A stretch of 64,000 bases of DNA from DATDIC01 sp963777625 (GTDB lineage: Bacteria; Pseudomonadota; Alphaproteobacteria; Acetobacterales; Acetobacteraceae): the NCBI GenBank assembly GCA_963777625.1, contig CAVZRO010000023.1, positions 44,689 through 108,688 on the forward strand, read 5' to 3'. Under the pieces are notes generated by a model. It saw nothing but the letters and a program-made list of their open reading frames with translations. It was not told the DNA's origin and searched no databases. Of the stretch, positions 47,382-56,679 are shown piece by piece (the first letter of the stretch is position 1; each line of letters begins with the position of its first letter). The translations under genes and the position numbers were made by a program.

Positions 47382-47406
47382 GCAGAATTGGCCACGCGGC
47401 CAAGTA

Positions 47407-48234
47407 ATGCCCGAGGCGGCCACCGTCATGCCCGGGCTTGTCGAGGCTTGTCCCCGGGGCACCCATGTCTTCCCTGCATCATCGACGCATGGCACAGGCG
47501 GAGGCATCGCCGGCTCCGCAACGCTTACGGGGCTGCCCGGCATAAAACCGCCCTCTGACCGGCTGTATGGCAGGGGCCGCGGCCACAAGCTGCGTCCGCG
47601 CCAGCTTCGGCTGCTCGCCGAAACGCTGCCCCGGATCGCGTTCCCGGCGCAGGCGGCAGCCAAGCCGCTGGCGGCGTTCCCCGTCCCACTCGATGCAATT
47701 TGGCTCGAGGTCGGCTTCGGTGGCGGCGAGCACACGCTGGCGCAGGCTGAGGCCAACCCGCGCACAGCACTGATCGGCTGCGAAGTGTTCGAGAACGGCA
47801 TCTGCTCGCTGTTGTCGCGCCTGGTGCCGGAAGGGCAGGAAGCAACCGGCCCGCTACCCGCCAATCTCCGCCTCTGGACCGCCGACGCTCGGCAATTGCT
47901 GCGTGCGCTCCCGGATCGATCCCTGGATCGGCTGTTCCTGTTGTTCCCCGATCCCTGGCCAAAGACACGGCACGCAAGGCGCCGGTTCGTCCATCCCGGT
48001 TCGCTGCCGGAGCTGGCCCGCGTGCTCCGCCCTGGTGCCGAATGGCGCGTCGCCACCGACGATCCGACTCTGCAAGCCTGGATATCGGACGTGATGGGGG
48101 ATCAGGATCTGTTCGACGCGCCATCGCCCGCGCAGATTCGCCCTCGCGAATGGCCGCCCACCCGCTACGAAGCGAAGGCGCTGCGTGCCGGCCGCACCCC
48201 GCTTTATTGGCGGTTCATCCGCCGACAGGCGTGA
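47407..48234 (+). CDS. trmB: tRNA (guanine-N7-)-methyltransferase
   Basis: Methylates G46 of tRNA. The conserved body begins at LYGRGRGHKLRPRQLRLLAETLPRI, then IWLEVGFGGGEHTLAQAEANPRTALIGCEVFENG (SAM site), LDRLFLLFPDPWPKTRHARRRFVHP, and ATDDPTLQAW to the end. The start is odd: the only in-frame ATGs before the conserved part are 47407 and 47428, which place the first ~15 codons inside a dispersed intergenic repeat (47423-47457). A short non-homologous N-terminal extension therefore results, unless translation starts at a rarer codon nearer 47530. Confidence 0.88.
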   Translation: MPEAATVMPGLVEACPRGTHVFPASSTHGTGGGIAGSATLTGLPGIKPPSDRLYGRGRGHKLRPRQLRLLAETLPRIAFPAQAAAKPLAAFPVPLDAIWLEVGFGGGEHTLAQAEANPRTALIGCEVFENGICSLLSRLVPEGQEATGPLPANLRLWTADARQLLRALPDRSLDRLFLLFPDPWPKTRHARRRFVHPGSLPELARVLRPGAEWRVATDDPTLQAWISDVMGDQDLFDAPSPAQIRPREWPPTRYEAKALRAGRTPLYWRFIRRQA

Positions 48235-48248
48235 CCGGCCGCGACCGC

Positions 48249-48294
48249 GAAATTCCGAGGGTTGTCTGGATTCCCGCTTTTCGCGGGAATGACG
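48249..48294 (+). repeat. Dispersed hairpin repeat, copy A
   Basis: GAAATTCCGAGGGTT followed by GGATTCCCGCTTTTCGCGGG and AATGACG. The stem is ATTCCCGC/GCGGGAAT. The same composite unit recurs at 52629-52676 and truncated or inverted forms occur at 52593-52612, 50730-50750 and 55675-55695. It is the element in which the group II intron is placed. The rest of the 48235-48470 gap has no gene. Confidence 0.8.
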
Positions 48295-48470
48295 AACGTT
48301 GGTATTACTCCGTCATGCCTGCCAACGCGGTCATCCACGTCTTTCCACTGCAGCATCCCCCGATGAGGCCGCCGGTATCAGTCCGCCTTTGAAACGGCGC
48401 CGATACTCCCATTGTCCCCAATCGCGCTCCGTGCCATTCTGTTAACAAATAAACCGAGGGGTGGAGCGTC

Positions 48471-50681
48471 ATGGCGGTTTACAATGTAACCAACCTCGAC
48501 AACTCGGGGGTGGGCTCGCTGCGCGCGGCAATTCAGGCGGCGAACGCGGCCGGCGTGCCCTCAACCATCAATTTCTCCGTCGAGGGCGTGATCAACCTGG
48601 CCAGCGCTTTGCCGGTCATCACCGCCCCGGTGACGATTGATGGCAACTCGGCTCCGACCCACACCGCGGGTGGACCGCCGGTGGTGGAGGTGAATTTCAA
48701 CCACCATTCAGGCCTCACCTTTGCGGCGGGAGCAGAGGGCTCGCAGTTGCTCGGTGTCTCCGTCTGCGAGGCCAGCGGAAACGGCGTGACGTTGAAATCC
48801 GGATCGGTCACTCTGGCTGGGGACTATATCGGCCTCGATCTCAATGGCCAGGCGGCCGGAAATTCCGGCAATGGCGTCTTTATCGCCGCCAGCTCCTCGA
48901 ACGACCAGATCGGCTCCAATCCGGGGGCCGCAGTGGGCGTGATCTCCAACGTCATCTCGGGGAACGCGAACAATGGCATCGTGCTCAGTGGCGCCCAACA
49001 CAACACGCTGGTGGATAACTACATCGGCACAGATCCCACCGGCACGTATTCCGTCGCGAACGGTGGCAACGGCATCGTGCTCACCGACGGGGCCAACTTC
49101 AACGAGATAGGCGGAACCGCCTTTACGGACCCAGGTACGGGTGCCCAGAACAACCCGACCGGCGACAAAGGCACCACCACACCGGTCTTCGTCGTTCCGC
49201 CGCTCGGGAACCTGGTGTCGGGCAACGGCGGCAACGGCGTCCTGATTGACGGCCAATCGCAGAACAACGTGCTGAACGGCAATTTCATCGGCACCACGGC
49301 GGACGGGAACGCGGCCCTCGGGAACACGCTCGACGGCGTGGACATCAACAATGCGGACAATAACGCGCTGATCGGATGCGCGGTCACCAACGAGCCGTTT
49401 GTCTACTACAATGTGGTCAGCGGCAACGGCGCCAACGGACTGGAGGTCAACAACTCGAACAACGTGGTCGTGCAGGCGGACTTCTTCGGCACCGGTGCCA
49501 ACAACGCGACGGTGGTGCCGAACGGGCTGAATGGGATCCTGGTCGATGGCCACTCTCAGAACACGGTGGTCGGGGGCATCATCCCGTTGGGGAACGTGGA
49601 GGCCGGGAATGGCGCGAACGGCATCGAGGTGACGGGCGCCGCCGCCGGGTTCACCAGCTTCAACAGCTTCGGCGGGCTGTTTGCCTTCGGCGGTGCCGCT
49701 CCGAACGGGAATGACGGGCTCCTGATCACCGCGACCGGCGGCCATCAGACGATCGAGGTGAACGCTTTCTCTGGTAACGACAATAATGGCATCGAGATCG
49801 GCGGGAACGCGTCTGGGGTAACGGTAGACCCGAACGTCGTCGGCCTGAACATCACAGGCACTGCCGAGGTGCCAAATGGCGGGGATGGCCTGCTGATCGA
49901 CGGCTCCGCCCATGACAACGCGATCGGCGGCTACACCACGATCGCCAACGGCGGCGTTCCGCGCAATGCGTTTTCCGGCAATGACGGGTATGGCGTCGCC
50001 ATCCTCGGACATGCCTATTCCAACCAGGTGTTCAACAGCGTCATTGGCACCAATACCGCCGGGACGGAGGCAGAGCCCAACTTGATGGGCGGCATCCTCA
50101 TCGGCGGCGAGGCGACCGGCAACACGATCGGCGGCTTTCTTCCGTTAAGCCCGAGCAGGCCCGTAACGAACCTGATCAGTGGCAATGACGGCAATGGCAT
50201 CACGCTGCAGGCTGACAGCCGCTCCAGCCGAATTCTCAACAATTCGATCGGTTTCAACCAGGCTGGTCAACCGGTGCTGCTGAACTCCGGTCTGCCGATT
50301 GCCGTGGACGGGAGCAAATTCAACCTGATCTATGGCAATCAGATAGCAACCGCACCGTCGCCCTCGCCGGCGTTTTCCGGTGATACCATCGGCGCGGGCA
50401 GCGGGCTGAGTCCCCCCGGCCTGGCGTTTCTGAGCCAGAGCGCAGCAATCGTGGGTCATCAGTTCCCGGTTTCGGCCGAGGGCACACAGGGCTGGGATCA
50501 GGGACACGGCGCAGGAAATCTCGCCGCCTCGGGTTACTGGAGCCTGCCCGATCAGGTACTGGACAGCTCGATGTGGCAAGCCAATTCTGGGCTGGGAGGT
50601 GGCGGGCACGCGGGCGTTTGGGTCGCCGGTGCTGCCGGCGGGCACGTCGCGTCGGACCTGATGACATTCCACCCGCACTGA
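48471..50681 (+). CDS. Parallel beta-helix repeat protein, probably secreted
   Basis: A 736-residue protein lacking a classic signal peptide. The opening VTNLDNSGVGSLRAAIQAANAAG is the CSLREA-like start known in large surface proteins. Most of the rest consists of beta-helix turns of the form NxIGTxxxGxxxxxNxxxGIxxxxxxxNxIGG, for example NYIGTDPTGTYSVANGGNGIVLTDGANFNEIGG and SVIGTNTAGTEAEPNLMGGILIGGEATGNTIGG. The C-terminal ~90 residues are Gly/His-rich and lack an obvious anchor. Likely a surface or extracellular carbohydrate-related protein. Intact. Confidence 0.85.
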   Translation: MAVYNVTNLDNSGVGSLRAAIQAANAAGVPSTINFSVEGVINLASALPVITAPVTIDGNSAPTHTAGGPPVVEVNFNHHSGLTFAAGAEGSQLLGVSVCEASGNGVTLKSGSVTLAGDYIGLDLNGQAAGNSGNGVFIAASSSNDQIGSNPGAAVGVISNVISGNANNGIVLSGAQHNTLVDNYIGTDPTGTYSVANGGNGIVLTDGANFNEIGGTAFTDPGTGAQNNPTGDKGTTTPVFVVPPLGNLVSGNGGNGVLIDGQSQNNVLNGNFIGTTADGNAALGNTLDGVDINNADNNALIGCAVTNEPFVYYNVVSGNGANGLEVNNSNNVVVQADFFGTGANNATVVPNGLNGILVDGHSQNTVVGGIIPLGNVEAGNGANGIEVTGAAAGFTSFNSFGGLFAFGGAAPNGNDGLLITATGGHQTIEVNAFSGNDNNGIEIGGNASGVTVDPNVVGLNITGTAEVPNGGDGLLIDGSAHDNAIGGYTTIANGGVPRNAFSGNDGYGVAILGHAYSNQVFNSVIGTNTAGTEAEPNLMGGILIGGEATGNTIGGFLPLSPSRPVTNLISGNDGNGITLQADSRSSRILNNSIGFNQAGQPVLLNSGLPIAVDGSKFNLIYGNQIATAPSPSPAFSGDTIGAGSGLSPPGLAFLSQSAAIVGHQFPVSAEGTQGWDQGHGAGNLAASGYWSLPDQVLDSSMWQANSGLGGGGHAGVWVAGAAGGHVASDLMTFHPH

Positions 50682-50754
50682 GACCGGTCGGCGTGGACTA
50701 GGAGTTTAGATCCATCACGGCCGCGAAGGATTCGTCATGCCCGCGAAAGGTCCG

Positions 50755-52592
50755 ATAGGGGTCGGGAAGGCTTGCCTCCCCGCCCTCCGAACCGTGCGTG
50801 CGGTTTTCCCGCACACGGCTCTCCAGTTGTTGGTTTCCTCATCGGGAGTGTCTCGCCTGCTCGAAGGCGGTGCGAAGGGTGAGCAGCCCATGAGCAGCGA
50901 AGAAGGCATTGGGCCAGCGTTGGTGATCGGCCGCGCATCGCCCGATGCCGGGGCGCTTCTCCTGCTTGCGCAGGATGGCGCGGAGGCGTCGGCGCACGAA
51001 GCCGTCGAGGACGCCGTACAAAGCTGGCGTGGCATGCTTGAAGTAGCCAAACCATCCCCGAAGTATCGGGTTGAGGTCGTGAATGATCCGCCCGAGGCTG
51101 TCGCCTCGGCTACGGAGCGTTCGCGCCCTCACCTTGTCCTTCAGCGCCTTCAGGCTCTTCTTGCGAACCAGCCGTCGGCCTGCCTCGAACCGGTAGCCGA
51201 GGAAGTCGAACCCCCGCCCCGGTTGTTGGCAGTCACCGATCCGCGTCTTGTCCGGGTGCAGCGTAAGCCCGTTCTCCGCCACCCATGCCTGCACGTCGTG
51301 CAGGGCAGCCTCGGCCTCCGCTTGCGTGCGGCACAGGATCACGAAGTCATCGGCATAGCGCACCATCCGTCGTCCGCTCCGCTGCATCAGACAATCCAGC
51401 GGATGCAGATACAGGTTGGCCAGCAGCGGCGAGATCACCGCGCCTTGCGGCGTGCCACTCGTCGGTTGCCACCGTTCCATGCCCTTCATGATGTCCTGCC
51501 GCAGGAAGCTCTCGATCAGCGCCAGCACGCGGCCATCGCTGATCGATGCTTCCACCAGGGTCATCAGCCGTTCGTGCGGGATCGTGTCGAAGTAGCTCGC
51601 GAGGTCGGCGTCCACCACGAAGGTGAACCCCTCTTTCACCAGCCGATCGACTTCCCGCAGCGCCTCCTTGCAATGCCGTCCCGGACGGAAGCCGTAGCTA
51701 CCCGGCCGGAACTGCACCTCAAAGATTGGCTCAATGACCATCTTCAGAGCCGTCTGCACGATACGGTCCTTGATCGTCGGTATCCCCAGCGGCCGAGTTC
51801 GTCCATCGCCCTTGGGAATCTCCACCCGCTTGACCGGGCTCGGCCGGTAGCTGCCGTCCTTCAGATCGTCATGAAGCTCGTGCAGATACCGTTCCGCCTG
51901 CGCCGCGAACCGCTCGATGCTCTGGCCATCCACCCCCGACGCCCCCTTGTTCCGCGCGACTTTCCGCCATGCGCCGTCGAGAGTTGTCGGTCGGATGACC
52001 TTGTCCACCAGGCTGAACCATTTGCCTCCTGTGACGCCGTTGTCCAGCGCCGACACCATGCGCTCTGTCCAGATCGAAGCTTCCACCCACCACCATTGGC
52101 GCTCGTGGGTCTCTGTCCCTTGCTTAGTCCGATCGGGCACTGCCGAGACTGTTCCTTGCTCCATCCCAGACCTCGCACATCCAACTTCCTGCCTCCCTTC
52201 CCTCGGAGCGGTTTTGCTTCCCGTTCCTTCGCCGCTGTTCGCAGCCTCGGTACTATGAAGGCTCTGACTCCTGTCCATCTCACCCCGATCGACAGGTCTC
52301 TCCGCTTACTCCGCCTTGCCGTCCCAACATTCCGTCCTCAACCACGCGGGCTGCCCTCCGGTCGCTTTATCAGTCGCCTCAGCGCCAGCGGTTGCTTCCA
52401 GGCTTCGCCACAAATGAGCAGGCTCGCCGCAGCTTCACGCCGAATCAGGTTCGTTATCCTACGGACTGTCGGTTCCCCTCCGGTTGCTCTCCACCCCGCC
52501 TTGCGGCGACGCAGTTACCTTCGAATACAGAGCCTGCGACAGGCTCTCGCACGGACTCGCACCGTGCTGACAAAGCGTCCTCGCGGACGCAC
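50755..52592 (-). mobile_element. Group II intron
   Basis: On the minus strand the intron starts GTGCGTCCGCGAGGACGC at 52592, contains the maturase ORF, a domain V stem GAGCCGTGTGCGGG...CCGCACGCACGGTTC at 50789-50821, and ends ...CCCGACCCCTAT at 50755. Flanks are both pieces of the dispersed hairpin repeat: the 5' exon ends CGCGGGAATGA and the 3' exon begins CGGACCTTTCGCGGGC. Insertion a few bases after a stem-loop is the known habit of bacterial class C introns. Full length ~1840 bases and apparently complete. Confidence 0.85.
50839..52278 (-). CDS. ltrA: Group II intron reverse transcriptase/maturase
   Basis: A 479-residue intron-encoded protein. RT blocks: AWRKVARNKGASGVDGQSIERF, KGDGRTRPLGIPTIKDRIVQTALKMVIEPIFEVQF, GSYGFRPGRHCKEAL, FVVDADLASYFDTIPHERLM (first catalytic Asp), GTPQGAVISPLLANLYLHPLD and MVRYADDFVILC (YADD). 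The maturase domain follows: LNPILRGWFGYFKHATPALYGVLDGFVRRRLRAILRKQEKRPG. No HNH endonuclease domain is present, which fits class C introns that rely on single-stranded targets. The frame is intact, so the intron could be active. Confidence 0.95.
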   Translation of the reverse strand: MDRSQSLHSTEAANSGEGTGSKTAPREGRQEVGCARSGMEQGTVSAVPDRTKQGTETHERQWWWVEASIWTERMVSALDNGVTGGKWFSLVDKVIRPTTLDGAWRKVARNKGASGVDGQSIERFAAQAERYLHELHDDLKDGSYRPSPVKRVEIPKGDGRTRPLGIPTIKDRIVQTALKMVIEPIFEVQFRPGSYGFRPGRHCKEALREVDRLVKEGFTFVVDADLASYFDTIPHERLMTLVEASISDGRVLALIESFLRQDIMKGMERWQPTSGTPQGAVISPLLANLYLHPLDCLMQRSGRRMVRYADDFVILCRTQAEAEAALHDVQAWVAENGLTLHPDKTRIGDCQQPGRGFDFLGYRFEAGRRLVRKKSLKALKDKVRARTLRSRGDSLGRIIHDLNPILRGWFGYFKHATPALYGVLDGFVRRRLRAILRKQEKRPGIGRCAADHQRWPNAFFAAHGLLTLRTAFEQARHSR

Positions 52593-52741
52593 TCATTCCC
52601 GCGAAAAGCGGGAAGCCAGCGACAGCCGGCGAAATTCCGAGGGTTTGCATGGATTCCCGCTTTTCGCGGGAATGACGGGAATGACGGGAGGGGCGGGAAT
52701 GGCTTACCGAATGCCGGATATCCATCACGGTTCCAACTGCG
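52593..52741. repeat. Dispersed hairpin repeats, copies B and C
   Basis: 52593-52612 reads CTCATTCCCGCGAAAAGCGG (inverse orientation, the intron's 5' exon) and 52629-52676 is a near-copy of the unit at 48249 (GAAATTCCGAGGGTT... GGATTCCCGCTTTTCGCGGG). GGGAATGAC is then repeated in tandem. No gene in this stretch. Confidence 0.75.
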
Positions 52742-53818
52742 TCATTTCCCGCCCTTCCGCCCAGGCGTCCCCGCCCCGCCTGCCGCATGCAGATTGGCAC
52801 CGAAGAAATCCACCGCTGCCGCACCGATCTCCGCATGCAGCCGAGCCCGATCGATCCCCGGGGCGTCGATGCAGGCTTCCGGCAACTCGTCCCGTCCGAT
52901 CTGGCTGCACTCATTGACGAAGATTTCGTGACCGACACGCCCGGGCAACACGTTCAACTCCGCATGCGGAATGTTGGCAGCGGCAAATTCCGCATTCTCT
53001 GCGGGCGGCGTCTGGGTATCGCTGGCCCCGACGATGATGTAGGTCGGCACGGTCAATTGGCGCAGCCCGGCCGGGTCCATGCCGAAATCCTGGATCACGC
53101 CGGGCGCCATTGCGAACACGGCCGTGACCCTCGGGTCGTGCACATGCATCGCCGGCCTGGGGTCGAGCGGCAATTGGTTGCGCAAATACGCGGGCACCAT
53201 CAGGTTGTTGCGCCAGATACGTTGGAACGCCAGATACTTCTCCGGATTGACCTGTGCCCCACCAATCCACAGCGCCGTGAAGCCGCCCTGGGAATGCCCG
53301 GCGACCCCGATCCGGCCAGCATCGATATGCCTGCTCCAGACCGGGTCGTGCAGCAGGAAGGTAATGCACAAACTCAAATCGACCGGCCGCTGCCACAGCT
53401 TGTTCGCCAGATACGCGATCGTGGAATCGTACGTATTGGCACGATAATGATCGAGCGCCGCGACAATGAACCCATGCGACGCCAGATAGGCGGCGAACCA
53501 GGCATAATAGAGCCCGTTGCTGCCGCGACCGTGCGAAAACATCACCAACGGGTAACGCTCGCCGCCGGCGGCGAAAGGCGCGTTGCGGTACAGCTCCAGG
53601 TTGGTGAACAGCGGCATCACGAACCGCTCGGCGCCATGCAGGTCGGCGCCGGTCGGATAGAACATCGACAGCGCCAGATGCCGCCCGCCGCCGCGCGCAT
53701 CGATGAACTCGATCTGTCTGATGCCCACCGGCGCGGCACGTGCCGCCGTCGCACCGATGCAGCTCACCAGCAGCAGGATCGCGCCCGCACGCAGTCGCCA
53801 ACGAGCGTAACGTTTCAT
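52742..53818 (-). CDS. Exported alpha/beta hydrolase
   Basis: About 358 residues. MKRYARWRLRAGAILLLVSCIGATAARAAP is a signal peptide. The mature part has YPLVMFSHGRGSNG (oxyanion region), RIGVAGHSQGGFTALWIGG with the nucleophile Ser, IIVGASDTQTPP with a candidate acid, and GRVGHEIFVNEC with the catalytic His, resembling platelet-activating-factor acetylhydrolase/dienelactone hydrolase relatives. Substrate unknown; location periplasmic. The ATG overlaps the stop of the upstream serine-hydrolase fragment (ATGA), showing they once formed an operon. Confidence 0.85.
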   Translation of the reverse strand: MKRYARWRLRAGAILLLVSCIGATAARAAPVGIRQIEFIDARGGGRHLALSMFYPTGADLHGAERFVMPLFTNLELYRNAPFAAGGERYPLVMFSHGRGSNGLYYAWFAAYLASHGFIVAALDHYRANTYDSTIAYLANKLWQRPVDLSLCITFLLHDPVWSRHIDAGRIGVAGHSQGGFTALWIGGAQVNPEKYLAFQRIWRNNLMVPAYLRNQLPLDPRPAMHVHDPRVTAVFAMAPGVIQDFGMDPAGLRQLTVPTYIIVGASDTQTPPAENAEFAAANIPHAELNVLPGRVGHEIFVNECSQIGRDELPEACIDAPGIDRARLHAEIGAAAVDFFGANLHAAGGAGTPGRKGGK

Positions 53819-54064
53819 TGCGTTCCCTTTCGGCGAACGAAACTGCCCTGGTGATCCACGTCCAGGTTCTCGACCGTGACCGAAACAGCCTTCTGGTCCG
53901 CCCCGACCGCAAACGACACGGCACTCGCGCCCTCGGCATTCTCGCCAATCGGCTGATAGGTGAAAACGTCCCGATCGAAATGTCGAAGCTGGAACCTGTT
54001 TGGCCCCGGCCCCTGCGTCATCGACAGATTTCCCTCGCTGCCCGTAATCTCGATCGGGCCGTAC
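53815..54064 (-). pseudogene. C-terminal remnant of a beta-lactamase-like serine hydrolase
   Basis: The frame reads GPIEITGSEGNLSMTQGPGPNRFQLRHFDRDVFTYQPIGENAEGASAVSFAVGADQKAVSVTVENLDVDHQGSFVRR. This fits the C-terminal (DUF3471-like) domain that follows class C beta-lactamase-type hydrolases. The catalytic domain is gone; the remnant stops at the IS701-like element end near 54065. A start inside it (ATG 54021) could still allow translation coupled to the downstream hydrolase. Confidence 0.7.
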
Positions 54065-55644
54065 TCCTACTGCGTCACTCATTCCGCACGACGGCCTTCT
54101 GACGCATCTGTCCGCAACAGGGACATCGCGGCAGTGCGTGGGCCAAAGCTCGCGCGAGGCGGATACGCAACGTGGCGATTGAGTGCGGCATGTGGCGTTG
54201 CGAACGCAGTGGCAGATCCTCTGGGTCGATAACCATCGGGAAGGCAAGATTGCGCGCCTCGCCAGGAGCGGGCTGGTCCTGAGGGGGGAATCGTCTCCTT
54301 CTCGGAAATCAGGAAACCGTAGGCAGCGACACAGAGAGTTGCGTGATGATGGAAGCCACGCCAACTACGGCCTTCGTAGTGACCGAGGCCGACTTCCTGT
54401 TTTAGTTCGAGATAGTCGCGCTCGATGCGCCAGCGCATCTTGGCCTGATCGACCATGCGCTCGAGCGAGATGTCGGCCGCCAGCGTGCAGAGCCAGTAGT
54501 GATCCGGTTCGGCCTCGCCCTGCGGCCACTCGACCAACAGCCACTCCTCTGGCGCCGGTTCATTCCGCCTGGCGTTCCCCGGGCCGGGCCGAAGGCCCGC
54601 CCGAGGACAGGCTTCATGTGCCGGACGCACCCGCCATCGGGCGAACCGCGAGCTCAGCGGCGTGTTGCTGCCGTCCCGCCATTTGATCTGTTGCCAGGCA
54701 GCGGCGTCGAGCTCCAGAGCCAGCGTCTTGGCCGACACGGGACGATGCGTCGCGTCACGGCGCAACCGCTTGCCGGGCCGGCCGCGGCCTGAGTGGGACG
54801 CCGGTGGCAACGCTGCCTCGCCGGGCCGCCACACCATCGTGGCGGGCAGGATGCCGGCCACATAGGTCAGCCCAAGTTCGCTGATCCCGGCTCGCAGTTT
54901 GCTGTCGTTGCCATAGGCCGGGTCCATCAGCACCGGCGCCGATGGCACACCATCCGCCAGCGCCTCGCGCAGCTGCTGCAACGCGATCTCCGGCTTGGTC
55001 TGGAAACCAACGTCGTCCGGCACGCCGGCGATCTTTCGGCGGGCCGCATCGTCGGCCCACTCCTTCGGTAGATACAGCCGGTAGGCAACCGGCAAGCTTC
55101 CCTGATGGGTCGCCACTGACAAACTCACTGCCACCTGGCAGTTGTCCCGCTTGCCCAACTGACCGCAATACTGCCGCGCCACCCCGACCGAATGGCTGCC
55201 CTTCTTGGGGAACCCGGTGTCGTCGATGATCCACGCCTGGACCGGTTCGTCCCGCGTGATGGATGGCAGCACACAGTCGCGCACACGGCGCAGCATCGCC
55301 CGATCCGACCACGGCGCCTGCGCCACAAAGTGCAGCAGCGACTGGTGTTGCGCCGCGGTGCGCTCCGGCGCGGTCACCGCCGCCAGCGGTTCGACACTCT
55401 TGCGACCCTCCGCCGACAGCAGTCCGATACAGTAGTCCGCGAATGGCCTGACCCGGTCGGCATGGCCGAGCACCGATGCCAAACTTGCTGTGTAATCCTC
55501 GAACCGCGCTTGCGTGCCGGTTGCATCGTCGAGACCCATCCCACCCTCCCTGGACGGCTTGAATCTCCACCTCTAACCAATCACTCTCGCGTCGCACCAA
55601 GCGGAAAATGCCAGATCACATCGCAGTTTTGCGACTCAGTAGGA
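54065..55644 (-). mobile_element. IS701-like insertion sequence
   Basis: The ends carry imperfect inverted repeats: TCCTACTGCGTCAC at 54065 on the plus strand and TCCTACTGAGTCGC read inward from 55644. They bracket one transposase gene. A clean target duplication was not evident (GTAC on the left, TTAG on the right). The element has cut off the 5' part of a serine hydrolase gene. Confidence 0.7.
54079..55539 (-). pseudogene. IS701-like transposase, C-terminus frameshifted
   Basis: A 486-codon DDE transposase. Blocks: GTQARFEDYTASLASVLGHADRVRPFADYCIGLL, VQAWIIDDTGFPKKGSHSVGVARQYCGQLGKRDNCQVAVSLSVA (catalytic Asp pair), VLMDPAYGNDSKLRAG, and MRWRIERDYLELKQEVGLGHYEGRSWRGFHHHATLCVAAYGFL (catalytic Glu). 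After GYRPRG (~54237) the canonical tail (RHMPHSIATLRIRLARALAHALPRCPCCGQ) lies in another frame, so a frameshift near 54215-54235 replaces the last ~50 residues. The catalytic core is complete. Confidence 0.85.
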
Positions 55645-56089
55645 TTAGGAGTTGTTCGGAAACAACCGCGTCATCTCGTCATTCCCGCGAAAGCGGGAAT
55701 CCAGGCCGCCGCTGCTGGATTCCCGCTTTCGAGCCTGTGAGGAAATCGGTTTGCCCCGTTCGGAAACCGTTCCGAGCAGCCGAAAAGAATCTGAAGGCCG
55801 CGTACGCTTTGCACGATATTGCCCTGGGTCAGCGCCATCGAGACAGAATAAAATCCAGCACTGCGACGGCGGCATTGCATTCTAATTCTTTCACAAACTC
55901 TTTCGCGGGAATGACGGTTGATTCTGTTATTTCATGACGAGCCCTTAGCTCGCCGCGCCAGCCTCTTCGCCGCAGGCAAAACAGCGACCCCCGTAAAGCC
56001 GACAGATGCGACCAACAGCGCTGCCTGATCCAGTCCGGCGCGAAGCCCGACGGACGGATGCGGAGGATCCACATCCGACCGTTGTCGTA
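55645..56089. repeat. Intergenic stretch with hairpin repeat copy D
   Basis: About 445 bases without a recognised gene. GTTGTTCGGAAACAAC is a small palindrome at ~55652-55667. CGTCATTCCCGCGAAAGCGG at ~55677 and GGATTCCCGCTTTCG at ~55718 are inverted variants of the dispersed hairpin, with a third piece TTCGCGGGAATGACGG near 55900. The remainder shows no coding signal. Confidence 0.6.
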
Positions 56090-56545
56090 TCAGCCGATGC
56101 GTGTCAGTCGGCCAGTATGCGGGTCGACCGAGAACCGGGCGATGACCGTGTTGTCAGGCGCGGCATAGGTAAAGCCGATCTGTCCATCGGGGCCGGCCGC
56201 GACATCGGTGACCTTCCAGGTATGGTTCCCGTTCCATGCCAGTAACGCCTGCGCGATCGTCTGGACGTCGGACGTCGTCAACTGCCGGTCAGCCGGATGG
56301 TGGAACAGGGCAAACGTCCCGAACGCAAACGGGCGTCGGCGCCAGGCTTCCATCCTGCCGTCGCGTCGGTGCATCCAACGCGCTTGTGGAGCGGGAGGTG
56401 CCGGAGGAGCCGCCATGGGCGCGGGTGGCGCCCCGGCCGGCCCTCCGGGCGGCGGCGCCTGCTGCGCCTGGGCTAGAAACGCCCCGCCACCGGCTGCCCC
56501 GGCAAGTGCGGCAGCCGTCACCACGGCCAGAAAGCTCTTTCGCAT
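56090..56545 (-). CDS. Exported Pro/Ala-rich hypothetical protein
   Basis: A 151-residue protein. MRKSFLAVVTAAALAGAAGGGAFLAQAQ is a signal peptide, followed by a low-complexity PPPGGPAGAPPAPMAAPPAPPAPQ linker and a globular end with QLTTSDVQTIAQALLAWNGNHTWKVTDV and NTVIARFSVDPHTGRLTRIG, which is reminiscent of PepSY-like periplasmic domains. No confident family. It is divergent from the two-component pair that follows, so it could be that system's target or sensor accessory. ATG 56545 is chosen over 56563 for the signal peptide. Confidence 0.7.
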   Translation of the reverse strand: MRKSFLAVVTAAALAGAAGGGAFLAQAQQAPPPGGPAGAPPAPMAAPPAPPAPQARWMHRRDGRMEAWRRRPFAFGTFALFHHPADRQLTTSDVQTIAQALLAWNGNHTWKVTDVAAGPDGQIGFTYAAPDNTVIARFSVDPHTGRLTRIG

Positions 56546-56679
56546 TCTAATATCTCCTGTCATGCGAGCCGCTGGAAGATAAGTCCCGCAGATTACCGGC
56601 CAACGCCGGGGTGGCGACGAATTGCAACCGAATGCAACACGCCCTGCTCCGACCGCCCTACAGTTCCTATGATCCAGAG

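Noticed and set aside
48708..50012. Long minus-strand frame across the beta-helix gene
   Set aside because: Antisense shadow of a repetitive, high-GC gene; no start signal or homology.
50737..52917. A 726-codon plus-strand frame across the group II intron
   Set aside because: It runs antisense to the maturase and through the intron RNA; its composition is shadow-like.
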